Shown here in pieces: positions 20,564 through 31,001 of a DNA stretch of 64,000 bases. This DNA is from Calamus simplicifolius (Eukaryota; Streptophyta; Magnoliopsida; Arecales; Arecaceae). Position 1 is the stretch's first letter. The number at the start of each line of letters is the position of its first letter. Made by a program: the position numbers and the translations under genes. A model generated the notes under the pieces. It was not told the origin of the DNA and made no database searches. It saw nothing but the letters and a program-made list of their open reading frames with translations. The DNA lies in contig UESW01005032.1 in the NCBI GenBank assembly GCA_900491605.1, positions 307,498-371,497 on the forward strand, in the 5' to 3' direction.

Positions 20564-20734
20564 ATTTGAAACCCCTAAGGAAATATCTAGATTCTTTCAA
20601 ATCCTCAATCTTAAGGAAATCTTATCTAGAATTCATATCTAATTGATTCACTCATATCCAATGATTATTTATCAATTTTTATGATCATTTTCCGGACACA
20701 TTTCAGAAATTTCATGTTTTGGTCTGAAATGGTC

Positions 20735-20930
20735 TCGGAGCCGACTCGATGCGTATCGGAGTCGACTCCCGGTTTCAACTGAAACTCTCGAGTCGACCCC
20801 TCTCTGGCGCGAGTCGACTCCATGTCGGGACGGCCTTTCTGTGTCTGTGCCGAGTCGACACCCGGGTTTGCGCGAGCCGACTCGAGGTGGTCCCAAATTG
20901 ATTTTTCTAGGGCAGAGTCGACTCGTCGCT
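20735..20930. repeat. Internal array of seven GAGTCGACTC-type palindromes
   Basis: Between the end of pol and the extra ORF there are seven palindrome variants of the same kind as the LTR array (GAGCCGACTCGA, GGAGTCGACTCCCG, CGAGTCGACTCCAT, AGAGTCGACTCGTC and others). The array ends about 100 bp before the ATG of the extra ORF. I see no clear TATA box between. Confidence 0.8.
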
Positions 20931-21027
20931 CATTCTATTCGACCCCAAATCGAAAAATACTCTCTCCACGCTCTCTCCAAATGTTCCAAACTTCCAATAA
21001 TCCCTGATTATCACCTCCAATCATCAA

Positions 21028-22214
21028 ATGGCACCTAAAACTAGAGGATCGAGTGTTGTGGCGGGTGGCATCAAGAGAAAGCGTTCCGTGAAGAAGCCGG
21101 TGAAGCGTCCCGTGCGAGAGCCTTCTCCAAGCTCGGACTCCACCTCATCTGCTTCTACCCCAACTGCTGCTCCTGCTGCCACGTCCTCCCAGGTAGATCG
21201 TCTAGCAGATAGGATCATTACTACTGGTAGGAAGGTGGATTTTGAATTGTTTGAGAATGAGGCTTTCTTGTTGGGAGACAGTTAATCGAGATGGGTTGGG
21301 AGAAAGTTTGCTCTCTTGAGTGCCCGACTTATCCCTCTTTAGTTAAAGAATTTTACAAAAATTTGTCTAGAGGAGACCATGGGCTTATTAGCAATGTGAG
21401 AGGAGTAAGACTATCAGTGACTGCTGAGATCTTGTCTAGATTATTGGATTTACCTTTGTCTGGCACCTCCACATTTTCTTCTGATGACCGCGCCCCAGCT
21501 TTATCCAGATTATTAAACAGGGATGTGGTTGGATTTGAAGAGATATTTGCTAATCAGCTTTCTTTAGAGTTGAGATTGCTACACAATATCTGCAGTAGGA
21601 TTCTATTTCCTAAAACTGGTAGATTTGACTATGTTTCTGAGAGAGATGTTTTTGTAATGGACGCCATAGTGACAGGCAAGCCTATCAATCTTCCCAGCAT
21701 GATTCTGTGGTATATAGCAGATTGTGGAGGGAAAAGGAAATCTAGTCTGCCTTATGGGATGATACTTACTTGATTTTTCGAAGCCAGGGTGTGGTGATTT
21801 CTGATAATGAACCAATGAAGAATTTAAGACACACTGATTTTTATAGTCTGGCAACAATTCATAGGATGGGGTTTGTCAAAAAGAATGGTAAATGGGAAAG
21901 GAAAGGAGTGACAGAAGATAGAGCTATAGATACTGAGGCTGCAGGACCCTCTGTTAGACATCCCTCGCCTGCACCTCCGAGTCCTTTGGTTTCTGCCTCT
22001 GCTCCAGCCCCTGCTCCAACTTTTGTTCCGACTTCATCTTCTGCTATTTTTCAGATCAACAAATTTTGCAACTCAAAGCCTTACTTGAAGATCAATCAGA
22101 TAAGCTTAAAACTGAATTTGAGAATAAATTTATGCATTTGAGAGAGACACTTTATTCTCTTGATGATCGTATTTCAAAGATTGAGTCTACTCTCAGCTCT
22201 TCTTCGCATCCTTA
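21028..22214 (+). pseudogene. Extra ORF after pol in the Sirevirus (plant-transposon-protein-like, coiled-coil C-terminus)
   Basis: The ATG at 21028 opens a basic, Ser/Pro-rich N-terminus (MAPKTRGSSVVAGGIKRKRS). Next comes a conserved-looking domain with MGWEKVCSLECPTYPSLVKE, FYKNLSRGDHGLISNVRG and ILWYIADCGGKRKSSLPYG. It resembles the domain usually labelled putative plant transposon protein. A Pro/Ala-rich linker and a heptad-rich C-terminal segment follow, ending at TAA (22212-22214). Three one-base shifts (near 21275, 21772 and 22050) split a frame of about 395 codons. Some Sireviruses carry an extra ORF here, sometimes called env-like, but I see no signal peptide or membrane segment. The function is unknown. 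Confidence 0.7.
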
Positions 22215-22587
22215 AGTGGTGATCTCAAAAATATTTTGAAGAACTTAAGGATATATGCGGAGATGGAGAGACATATGCCAAGAGCAACGCGGAGCTTCAA
22301 GACAAATTCAGAGTGCGTGCACTTTTGTTGATGAAGACTCAAGATTATGTAAAATTCAATCTGAAGGAATGAAAAATATAGTTGATCATCTAACTAGAAT
22401 TGTAAGAACTCATTTTTGAGTTACTAGAATTTCAATCCTTGCTTTGTTCTGAAGTTTTTATGCTTTCTTTATGAAATCAATGTACTGAACATTTTGATGT
22501 ATTAGACTTTTAAATGAAATGAAAATTTCCTTATTTCAATGAAATTTGAATGAATGTTTGTGATTCTCTATCTTTTTGTTGATAACA

Positions 22588-22777
22588 AAAAAGGGGGAGA
22601 ATTTTATAGTTCTATGATTATGACAAAATGAGATAAACAATGAGTTAATTAATTAAGTTTCATAGGGGGAGCTACCTCATTAAGGGGGAGCCTAAATTTA
22701 ACTATGAAAACAAAATTAATTCACTAATCAATCATGAACAAACTCAATATTTTTGTCATCATCAAAAAGGGGGAGAT
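22588..22777 (+). promoter_or_regulatory. Multiple polypurine tracts before the 3' LTR
   Basis: Four G-rich purine tracts: AAAAAAGGGGGAGAA (about 22588), ATAGGGGGAG (22662), TAAGGGGGAG (22681) and AAAAAGGGGGAGAT (22764-22777, adjacent to the LTR). The last is the functional polypurine tract by position. The repetition is a reported Sirevirus feature. Confidence 0.85.
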
Positions 22778-24475
22778 TGTTGAAAGATTATGAAAAATTA
22801 TATGATCCAATCCTTTTGATTTTGATGATTACTAAAAGCCATTGAGTTTATTAAAGGATGTAATGAAGCAACAAATTTACTTTGAACAATCAATGAGAAT
22901 GAGAATGCTCAAGTTTAACTTTAATCAATTTTGATTATGACTTTAAACTCAATATTCAAAAAGAAATGTTATAATTCATGTTTTATTCAAAAGCTTATGG
23001 ATTAGTTCATGAAACTTCTAAAGATTAATTCTATTGATTTCATGTCAAAACAATGAACTAAAATGAATCTGGAACGATTTTAATGTCAATCAGAAAAGTT
23101 TTGATTTTTGATACGTTCCGGAGCCGACTCCTGAGTTTCAGAGTCGACTCCGCTCAGTGTACAGAAATGTGCATCTGTGTCGAGTCGACCCATGAAATTG
23201 TCGAGTCGACCCCTGATTCTGTCGAGCCGACTCCTGGACTGTGCGAGTCGACTCCGCTCAGACACCAGAAGAGTATTTTTCTGAGCATCTCTCGAGTCGA
23301 CCCCAAGCCCTTCACGAGTCGACTCCCGACTTTCAGGAGTCGACACTTCACCTTTATCGAGTCGACCCCTAATATTTCTATTTTTGGTAAAATGAGCTCG
23401 AGCCGACTCGGGAAAAGCATGAGTCGACTCCAGCAAATCTGGCGCGATTTTTACGGATGACACATCAGCCCCAACGGTTAGATTTTTAAATAACGGCTAT
23501 TTTTCCTTGACTCTAACGGATATATTTTTGCAGATTCTATAAATAGAGGAGTTCTTTTCAAATCAATATAACCCAGAGAAAATCAAAAGAAAGAAAAGAA
23601 TATCATTTGAAAAGAGGGAAAAACAGAGCATTTTGAAAAAATCTTTTAGCTCAACGAAGAGTGTTTCAAAAGGAGTGAAATCCAAGTGAAAGATTCGTCT
23701 ACTCCTTCTCATCTTTCCACAAAAGCCCGAAGAAAATCCAAGTGCGTTCCAAAGATCAAATCTGCGGATTTTCAAAAGAGGGAAAAGATTCATCTCAACT
23801 CCAAAAGCCTTCAACGGTCAAGAATCTAGCTGAGGCGTGATTCAACACTTCTAGAGGAGTTGAAGAGAAGAAGGAAGAAAGCCCAAGCATCCACCATCTG
23901 CAAATACAATCAGGCTTTTCTAACCTTTTAATATTTTGTACTTAATTTGTATATCTGCTCAAGGGGAGCACATTATCATTCAAACTCTATATTTATTATT
24001 TGTTTGCTGATTCAATCTGTGGATTGAATTAGTGGAGGTTGGTGTACCTCGTTGCAAGCCGGAGTGCTTGTGTGGGTTAGTTGTAAGCCCAAAGAAAAAC
24101 AATGTGTAGGGTTTTGTGCTGGTAAGCCCGAGTTAAAACCAGCTGGGTTCGTTGTGCACTCGGTAAAACAACAAGTTTGAGTTGTGAACTTGTAAAACAA
24201 CTCGACTGTAATTTAGAGAGATTATAGTGTGGACCCAAGTGAATCTTGGGAGTGGACATAGGTGCTGGTTGCGCCGAACCACTATAAAATTGTCTTGTGT
24301 TTGCCGTGCCTAACTTTCTCTATCTCTATCTCTCTTTATTAACTGCTTGTTCATTGCTTATTAGTTATTTACACTCACTTGCACATCTTGCTAACTAATC
24401 AATTAAGGTTAAAAAGTATTAAATTTTTAAGAACCCAATTCACCCCCCCCTCTTCGGTTGCCATCTGGGCCAACA
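22778..24475 (+). repeat. 3' LTR of the Sirevirus (1698 bp)
   Basis: It starts TGTTGAAAGATTATG and ends GGGCCAACA at 24475, and is followed by the CCAGG duplication. It contains the palindrome array (about 23120-23432) and the TATA box near 23537. It is very similar to the 5' LTR, which suggests a fairly recent insertion. Confidence 0.95.
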
Positions 24476-24480
24476 CCAGG

Positions 24481-25770
24481 AAACCCGAAGTAGATGGGCT
24501 AGATGCTCGGGAAGACTTTGCTGAGCAATGAGGAGAGCCAGCCGAAGAATTGGAGGAGGTGCCACTTGACGAAGCTCGGCCCGACCGAACTATAAAGGTC
24601 GGGTCATAGCTGGAAGAAAAGCTTCGGTGAGAATTGATTGAATTCCTTCAGAAAAATGCCGATGTCTTCGCCTGGTCCGCTCGAATATGCCTGAGATCAA
24701 CCCAGATGTCCTGGTCCACCACCTCAGCATGGATGAGACATTCCGGCCAGTCAAACAGAAGAAAGGAGCTTCGCCCCCAAGCGCCAAAAAGCCATTGAAG
24801 AGGAGGTGGACAAACTCATCAAAGCCAAATTTATTCGGAAGGTTAATTACCCGACAGGCTAGCACATATGGTCATGGTGAAAAAGTCGAATAGCAAATGG
24901 AGGATCTGCATCGACTTCACTGACCTCAACAAGGCCTGCCCAAAGATAGCTTTCCTCTTCCGCGGATTGACCAGCTTGTAGATTTGACTTCGGGCCATCA
25001 AATGCTGACTTTTATGGATGCCTATTCAGGCTACAACCAGATCCAAATGGCACCTGAAGACGAGAAAAACCGCCTTCATCACCGACCGAGGTATCTATTG
25101 CTACCGAGTTATGCCCTTTGGTTTGAAAAATGCAGGTGACAACTACCAAAGGCTGGTTAACAAAGTCTTCAATGAGCAAATCGATCGAAACATGGAGGTG
25201 TATGTTGATGATATGCTGGTGAAAAGCAAGGAAGCATCCAGCACATCAAGGACCTCATGGAGAGCATCAAGGACCTCATGGAGAGCTTCGCAACACTTCG
25301 AAAGTACCAGATGAAGCTCAACCCCACCAAATGTGCTTTCGGGGTCAACTCCAGAAAATTCCTAGGCTTTATGGTCTCTCAGCAAGGTATCGAAGCAAAT
25401 CCCCAAAAGATGTACATCGCCTCACTGAAAGAATAGCAGCCCTCAGCCGCTTCATTGCTCGATCGGCCGAGAAATGCTTCCTTTCTTCAAAGCGCTTTAG
25501 TCAGAAAAAAACTTCCAATGGACCCAAGATTGCCAGAAGTCCTTTGGAAGACCTTAAGAAATACCTCAGCTCACCACCTCTCCTCAGTAGCCCGAAGCCG
25601 GGGGAAATACTGAACCTATACATGGTGGTTTCCGAAAATATCGTTGGCTCGGTACTGATCAGAGAGGAGAGCAAAGTTCAAAAGCCGTTTATTATGTCAG
25701 TAAATTGCTCAAAGATGCTGAAACAAGGTACACTTGAGTCGAGAAGATGGTTCTACCTCTGATAACATCG
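24481..25770 (+). pseudogene. Gypsy-L reverse transcriptase region
   Basis: This resumes Gypsy-L pol after the nested element. RT motifs are HHLSMDETFRPVKQKK (near 24718), CIDFTDLNKACPK (near 24908), MDAYSGYNQIQMAPEDEK in part (near 25015), TDRGIYCYRVMPFGLKNAG and the active site VYVDDMLVKSKE (near 25198). Later the RT-RNase H linker pattern of gypsy pol appears. Many frame changes and stops interrupt it. A local 21-bp direct duplication (AAGGACCTCATGGAGAGC) lies at about 25245-25285. Confidence 0.88.
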
Positions 25771-26508
25771 GTCCAAAAGCTGCGACCGTATTTCCAAGCG
25801 CACATTGTCACCGTCTTGACCAACCAACCCATTAAGGCGATTATTCATCGCCCAAAAGCATCGGGAAGAATGACCAAATGGGCTGTTGAGCTAAGTGAAC
25901 ATGACATCCAGTACCAGCCTCGCCTAGCCGTCAAAGCCCATGTCCCAGCAGATTTCCTTCTCGAGTGCACCATACCCGAAAATGGCTCTGTTTCGGATAT
26001 TCCTAGACAACCAAAGCCCAGTGCCCCATGGTTGCTTCATGATGATGGATCCTCCAGCGTGAGCAGTTCTAGTGCCGGCCTGGTCCTCACCAGTCTGGAG
26101 GGTGCAACCTTCGAATACGGCATCCATTTTTCCATCTTGGCCTCAAACAATGAAGCAAAGTATGAGGCCCTGCTCTTCGGACTCCGCCTTGCCCACAAGC
26201 TTAAAGTCAAAAAACTAATTGCCTACACCGACTCCCAGTTGGTGGCTGGCCAAGTGCAGGGAGAGTTCAAGGCTCGAAAGCCGAGTATGATTCGGTATCT
26301 CCAAAAGGTGCGTGACTCATCCTCCTGTTTTGATGAATTTAAAATTATCCAGATCCCAAGGGCTGAAAACACGCGCACCGACCTTCTGTCCCACCTGACG
26401 ACTACGGATTCGATGGACCTCGAGCGGAGGTTCCACCTGAAGGTCCTGGAGAAGTCCAGCATTGCCGATGCCGACCAGGTGATGCAGATCGACACCGAAC
26501 CATCCTGA
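25747..26508 (+). CDS. Gypsy-L RNase H domain
   Basis: This 253-codon open segment starts in the RT-connection region (VTVLTNQPIKAIIHRPKASG, then WAVELSEHDIQYQPR). It contains a plant-type RNase H: HDDGSSSVSSSSAGLVLTSL, NNEAKYEALLFGLRLAHKL, AYTDSQLVAGQVQGEF and ENTRTDLLSHL, which together supply the D-E-D-D acidic set. It is a fragment of the polyprotein and not a free gene. The first catalytic position reads DDGS where DGS is usual. Confidence 0.85.
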   Translation: MVLPLITSVQKLRPYFQAHIVTVLTNQPIKAIIHRPKASGRMTKWAVELSEHDIQYQPRLAVKAHVPADFLLECTIPENGSVSDIPRQPKPSAPWLLHDDGSSSVSSSSAGLVLTSLEGATFEYGIHFSILASNNEAKYEALLFGLRLAHKLKVKKLIAYTDSQLVAGQVQGEFKARKPSMIRYLQKVRDSSSCFDEFKIIQIPRAENTRTDLLSHLTTTDSMDLERRFHLKVLEKSSIADADQVMQIDTEPS

Positions 26509-27731
26509 TGGACCCCCTGCACAAATACCTTAAAGAAGGGCTGCTACCCACTGATAGTAAAGAAATGAGGAAGATGAAAATGCAATCGTCCCATTATGCC
26601 CTGATTAACGATCAGCTATACAAGCAGTCCTTCTCCATGCCGCTGCTCAAATGCCTCCGACCAACAGAGGCCGATTATACTCTTCGGGAGGTCCACGAAG
26701 GCATCTGCGACAATCATCTCGGTGGTCGGGCCCTATGCCACAAAGTGCTGCGTCAAGGGTATTATTGGCCGACGATGGAGAAAGATGTCGATGACCTCAT
26801 TCGAGCTTATGATTCATGCCAGAGGCACTCAAATGTCCAGAGGCTCCCCTCGGCACACCTGACTTCCATATCATCCCTCTGGCCCTTCTCCATATGGGGA
26901 ATGGATATTCTTGGCCCTTTACCCGTTGCAACGGGGCTAAGGAAGTTTTTATTTGTTGCAGTTGATTATTTCATTAAGTGGGTTGAAGCCGAAGCAGTTG
27001 CCCAAATAACCGAAGCTCGAGCTAAAGACTTCGTATGGAGATCCATCATTTGCTGCTTCGGCCTTTCCCACACTATCATCATCGACAACGGGAAGCAGTT
27101 CGACAACCCTAAGTTTCGAGAGTTCTGCAAGGATCATGGCATTCTCCATCGCCTGACATTGGTCGGACATCCTCAAGCTAATGGAGAGGCCGAGGTAACC
27201 AACTGAACTCTCTTGTAGGGAATTAAAGCTCAGCTCAACTAGGCGCGAGGCAGATGGGCCGAGAAACTTCATCATGTGTTGTGAGCGTACTGAACCACTG
27301 AGAGGATACCAACGGGACAAACCCATTTAAGATGGCTTTCGGCATAGAGGTTGTCATCCCTGTGGAAGTTGGACTCTCCTCCCCTCGCATGGAAGGTTAT
27401 TCGGAGGAATCCAATAATGAATAGCTCTGAACCAATCTTGATTTAGTAGAAGTCAGGAAGAAAGCTCGAATCCGGATGGCTGCCTTCCAGCAAAGAGTAG
27501 CCTGCTATCACTCCACAAGAGTCCGAGGGAAATTCTTCCTCCCCGGTGATCTGGTGCTTCGAAAGGCATCTGTCTCGAAGCCGCTGGAGCAAGAAAATTG
27601 TCCCCGAATTGGGAAGGTCCCTACCAAGTGGTGGAAGTAGTCAGCCCGGCACCTATAAACTCCAAGATCTAAATGAAAAATCTATTCCCCGGACATAGAA
27701 CTAGGATAATCTCTACGTCTATCATCAGTAA
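26508..27731 (+). pseudogene. Gypsy-L integrase region and pol C-terminus
   Basis: The zinc-binding part is HEGICDNHLGGRALCHKVLR with YYWPTM and a CQRHSN half-pair. The catalytic core has WPFSIWGMDILGPLP, VAVDYFIKWVEAEAV, IIDNGKQFDNPKFREFC and GHPQANGEAEVTN, ending at a TGA at 27204-27206. Past it, the C-terminal region (LRKASVSKPL-type and NLYVYHQ near 27708-27731) is recognisable across several shifts and stops. Confidence 0.86.
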
Positions 27732-27836
27732 GAGTATGCCCTCCCCAAACTTACTCTGCCCATTAAGTTAAAGTTTCAAAGATTTGCAAAATGTGTATTT
27801 TTATTGCCTTCTTTGATAGCTACAATGAGAAGCAGG

Positions 27837-29060
27837 TTTATAAATCCTCGGCTGGGCCGAGTGATCTCCGTACCTTGGTCGCGCCAAGTAAAATATATTT
27901 GACAAACCTCAGCTGAGCCGAGAGAGCTTCGTACCTTGGCAGCGCCAAATAAAATATAATCTTGAAGCCTCGGCCAAGCCGAGTGACGGTCTCCGTACCT
28001 TGGCAGCACCAAGTAAAATATAACCTTTTAAATCCTCGGCCGGGCCGAGCGATCTCCGTACCTTGGCCATGCCAAGTAAAATATATTTAACAAACCTCGG
28101 CTGTGACAAGAGAGCTTCGTACCTTGGCAGCGCCAACTAAAATATAATCTTTTTAAATCCTCGGTCGGACTGAGCGATCTCCGTACCTTAGCCGCACCAA
28201 GTAAAATATATTTGACAAACCTCGGCTGAGCCGAGAGAGCTTCATACATTGGCAGCGCCAAGTAAAATATAATCTTTTTAAATCCTCAGCTAGGCCGAGC
28301 GATCTCCGTACCTTGGCCGCGCCAAGTAAAATATATTTGATAAACCTCGGTTGGGCCAAGAGAGCTTCATACCTTGGCAGTGCCATGTAAAATATAATCT
28401 TTTTAAATCCTCGGTCGGGCCGAGCGATCTCCATACCTTGGTCGCGCCAAGTAAAATATATTTGACAAACCTTGGCTGGGCCGAAAGAGCTTCGTACCTT
28501 GGCAACACCAAGTAAAATATAATTTGAAGCCTCGGCCAAGCAGAGTTACGGTCTCCGTACCTTGGCAGCACCAAGTAAAATATAATCTTTTTAAATCCTC
28601 GGCCAGGCCGAGCTATCTCCGTACCTTGGCCGTGCCAAGTAAAATATATTTGACAAACCTCGGCTGGGCCGAGAGAGCTTCGTACCTTGGTAGCGCCAAG
28701 TAAAATATAATCTTGAAGCCTCGGCCTAGCCGAATGATGGTCTCGTACCTTGGCAGCGCCAAGTAAAATATAATCATTTTAAATCCTCGGTCGGACCGAG
28801 CGATCTCTGTACCTTAGCCGCACCAAGTAAAATATATTTGACAAACCTCGGCTAGGCCGAGAGAGCTTCGTACCTTGGCAGCGCCAAGTAAAATATAATC
28901 TTGAAGCCTCAGCCAAGCCGAGTGATGGTCTCCGTACCTTGGCAGCGCCAAGTAAAATATAATCTTGAAGCCTCGGTCAAGCCGAGTAACGGTCTCTGTT
29001 CCTTGGCAACGCCAAGTAAAATACAACCCCGAAGCCTTGACCAAATCGAGCGATATAGTT
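27837..29060. repeat. Tandem array of 19 units of about 62 bp, each with two hairpins
   Basis: I count nineteen copies. Each unit has a CCTCGGCnnnGCCGAG inverted repeat, an 8-10 bp spacer, GTACCTTGGCnnnGCCAAGT, then AAAATATA. Two alternating spacer types (GTGATCTCCGTACC and AGAGAGCTTCGTACC) give a higher-order period near 124 bp. It lies between the pol end and the antisense unit. Tandem arrays in the 3' region of Tat/Ogre elements are known and can seed satellite DNA. Open frames across it are repeat peptides, not genes. Confidence 0.92.
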
Positions 29061-29420
29061 CTAAGGCTTCGGCCTGATCGAGTGATTTTTCAAACACTCT
29101 AACGCAACTATGGCATCCTATCTTGCTTCAACAGAGGTAAGTAGCCTTCCTCCACTTACCGGCAAAATTATACAAGTTCTTTCATTCCCTCGAGTAGAAT
29201 CATGTATGCATCAAAAGTTCACAGGGCTGCTTAGGCCTCCCTCTGACCTAAATAGAGGTGAATGCTTCCTCTTTAGAGGACTAAATATCGTAGCAAAAGC
29301 GCTGCTGAATTAGTAAACTATGCTACAATCTAGAAAGCATGAGGCGAGTAAGAAAACTCCCATCACAACCATATTGGAAAAAGAAATAAATACTTGAAGG
29401 AAGAAGATTAAAAAGATTTC
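29061..29420. other. Spacer after the tandem array
   Basis: Non-coding, with a degenerate last unit at the start. It leads to the polyadenylation end of the antisense unit. No gene seen. Confidence 0.5.
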
Positions 29421-30184
29421 TTTATTGATAAAAGATTACAACCTCCTGAGAGGCATTACAAGTGCACCATAGCATAGGAAATAAAGATGAATAAAAGCTC
29501 GGCTGAGCAACTTCGGTCGATAACGATGTTTCTGCATCCGACCCAAAAATCGAAAAAACCAGACAGCTCTGTTGAGCCACTGGTTTATCCCAAAGAACAA
29601 AGTAGGCCATCCACGGATCCCTCGGACGAACACATTGAGGGATCCTAACCAGGTCAAAGACCTATGGATGCTTATGCCAATGATGCCTCCTCCTCGAGTG
29701 GGATGCTGGGCTGCTAGCCACTACCCAACAACACAGGCAAGGGACCAACAGACCAACACCACTCTCCTCTTTCCTCACATGGAAAAAGGTTCCTCAGACG
29801 GATGAACTGAGAGATCCAAACTGAGGAAGGAGGTGAGTTCCATGTCTACCATGGGGAGTATGTATGCTTTGCATTTCCTGTGTCCCTATGGCAAGTGACA
29901 AAGGACACACAGGAAGCGCGTAGGTGCGCTCCCAATATGACCTCTGTGGGCATCCCGTGCGCTCTCCATATGACCTCCAAGATTCCTCCCTTGAGGACTA
30001 CTTGCTCTTCAGCAGCTTCTCCATCACCCCAGCTATTTAGGACGAACCAGCTTTTGAAAGGGAAGCTCGATCTCTCCGCTCTCAAACTCACTGAAACGGG
30101 CGCCATGAAAGCCTCTATAGCATGTAGAAGGAAAAGACCTTGGGAGATGGCCTGATACAGTCCGCTCCCTGCCCATTTTATAGG
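29421..30184 (-). other. Short antisense transcription unit of Gypsy-L (TATA box to AATAAA)
   Basis: On the minus strand, CCTATAAAATGGGC (30184-30171) is followed about 750 nt later by CAATAAAG (about 29427-29420). The equivalent unit is found in Gypsy-R (62876-63605). Shared blocks are GTCATATGGAGAGCGCAC versus ATCATACGGAGAGCGCAC, CGCTT.CTGTGTG, and GAGGCATT.GTAA before the poly(A) signal. Open frames inside are not conserved between the copies, so it may be a non-coding RNA or hold a decayed small ORF. No function is assigned. Confidence 0.55.
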
Positions 30185-31001
30185 CAAGCAAACCAGAGCA
30201 ACCATTAAAGAAGAGAGCCCCAAATTTGAAATGCCCTGGCCGCACTACCATGTGGTAAATCAAAAGAAAAAGGTGCTTTCCAAGGCACATCGAATGCGCC
30301 TCCCAAGCCATGATGCAAGGAAAAAGGTTTCCCTCTAATCTCGAATCGAGAACCTTAAATGAAGGGAACCAACTGCTGGTCCTTGAGATATGGGCAGGCC
30401 TGAGAAATCCTCTTTCGAAAACGACGTCGTCCAATGGCAATTGAGGGCTTACCATGTATGTTAAAGTGACCCGCATTGGAAAAGGCCAACGAGATAAATG
30501 CCTTAGGAAAGAACGATGCCTCCTTCGGCAAATCGCAAAGCCGTTCCATATACCTCGGCAAAAAACAAATCAACTTTTTGCTTCGACAAACCGAACTATC
30601 TAGCCTTGGTCCCAGCTGAGGTATTTACACCGTTTTTGGTCATTTCACGCCGCACCATTTCGTGCCTCAGCAAAACAGAGTAAGCTCGCGCGCACCTAAC
30701 CTCGGGCCCAACCGAGGCAAAGTCGGATTTACGTTCTGCAATAAAACTGAACAATTTTATGCATTAGCAAAACTAGTTAATCTGGCTTCGATTGAGTAGA
30801 ATCTTTGATTCGAAACCTCCAAGGGCTATTCGACCTTAAAGCACATTTCATTTACAATTCGTTTCTATCGAAGGAACTCCCAGCAAAAAAGTCGTTCGAG
30901 AAAGGTAATAACCAAAGCAATGAGACGAACAAAAGGAGCCAAAAGGTTCATTCATTGAAATCAAGTTACAAGTTGAAAAAGGAAAAATACATAAACAACC
31001 C
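30185..31001. other. Spacer between the antisense unit and the antisense ORF of Gypsy-L
   Basis: It contains more CTCGGC/GCCGAG-type motifs (about 30545-30720) and, on the minus strand, the likely 3' UTR of the antisense ORF. No convincing coding region. Confidence 0.5.

Larger units (their letters stand above)
13902..24475 (+). mobile_element. Sirevirus-type Ty1/copia retrotransposon nested in Gypsy-L pol
   Basis: The 10574 bp element starts TGTTGAAAG, ends GGCCAACA, and is flanked by CCAGG (13897-13901 and 24476-24480). LTRs are 1711 and 1698 bp and look very similar by eye. Features: TGGTATCAGAGC primer site, large gag with coiled coil and two CCHC knuckles, protease-IN-RT-RH, an extra ORF after pol, and several AAGGGGGAG tracts before the 3' LTR. 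Long LTRs, an extra ORF and multiple polypurine tracts are known marks of Sireviruses. Single-base frameshifts break most frames. Confidence 0.94.

Noticed and set aside
27837..29060. CRISPR-like look of regularly spaced repeats
   Set aside because: The spacers are themselves repeats, the genome is a plant, and the array sits inside a gypsy element.
27776..29097. Several minus-strand open frames of 60-128 codons with repeated peptides such as YILLGAAKVRRSL
   Set aside because: They are translations of the 62-bp tandem array; the peptides repeat with the DNA unit and no start or motif is conserved.
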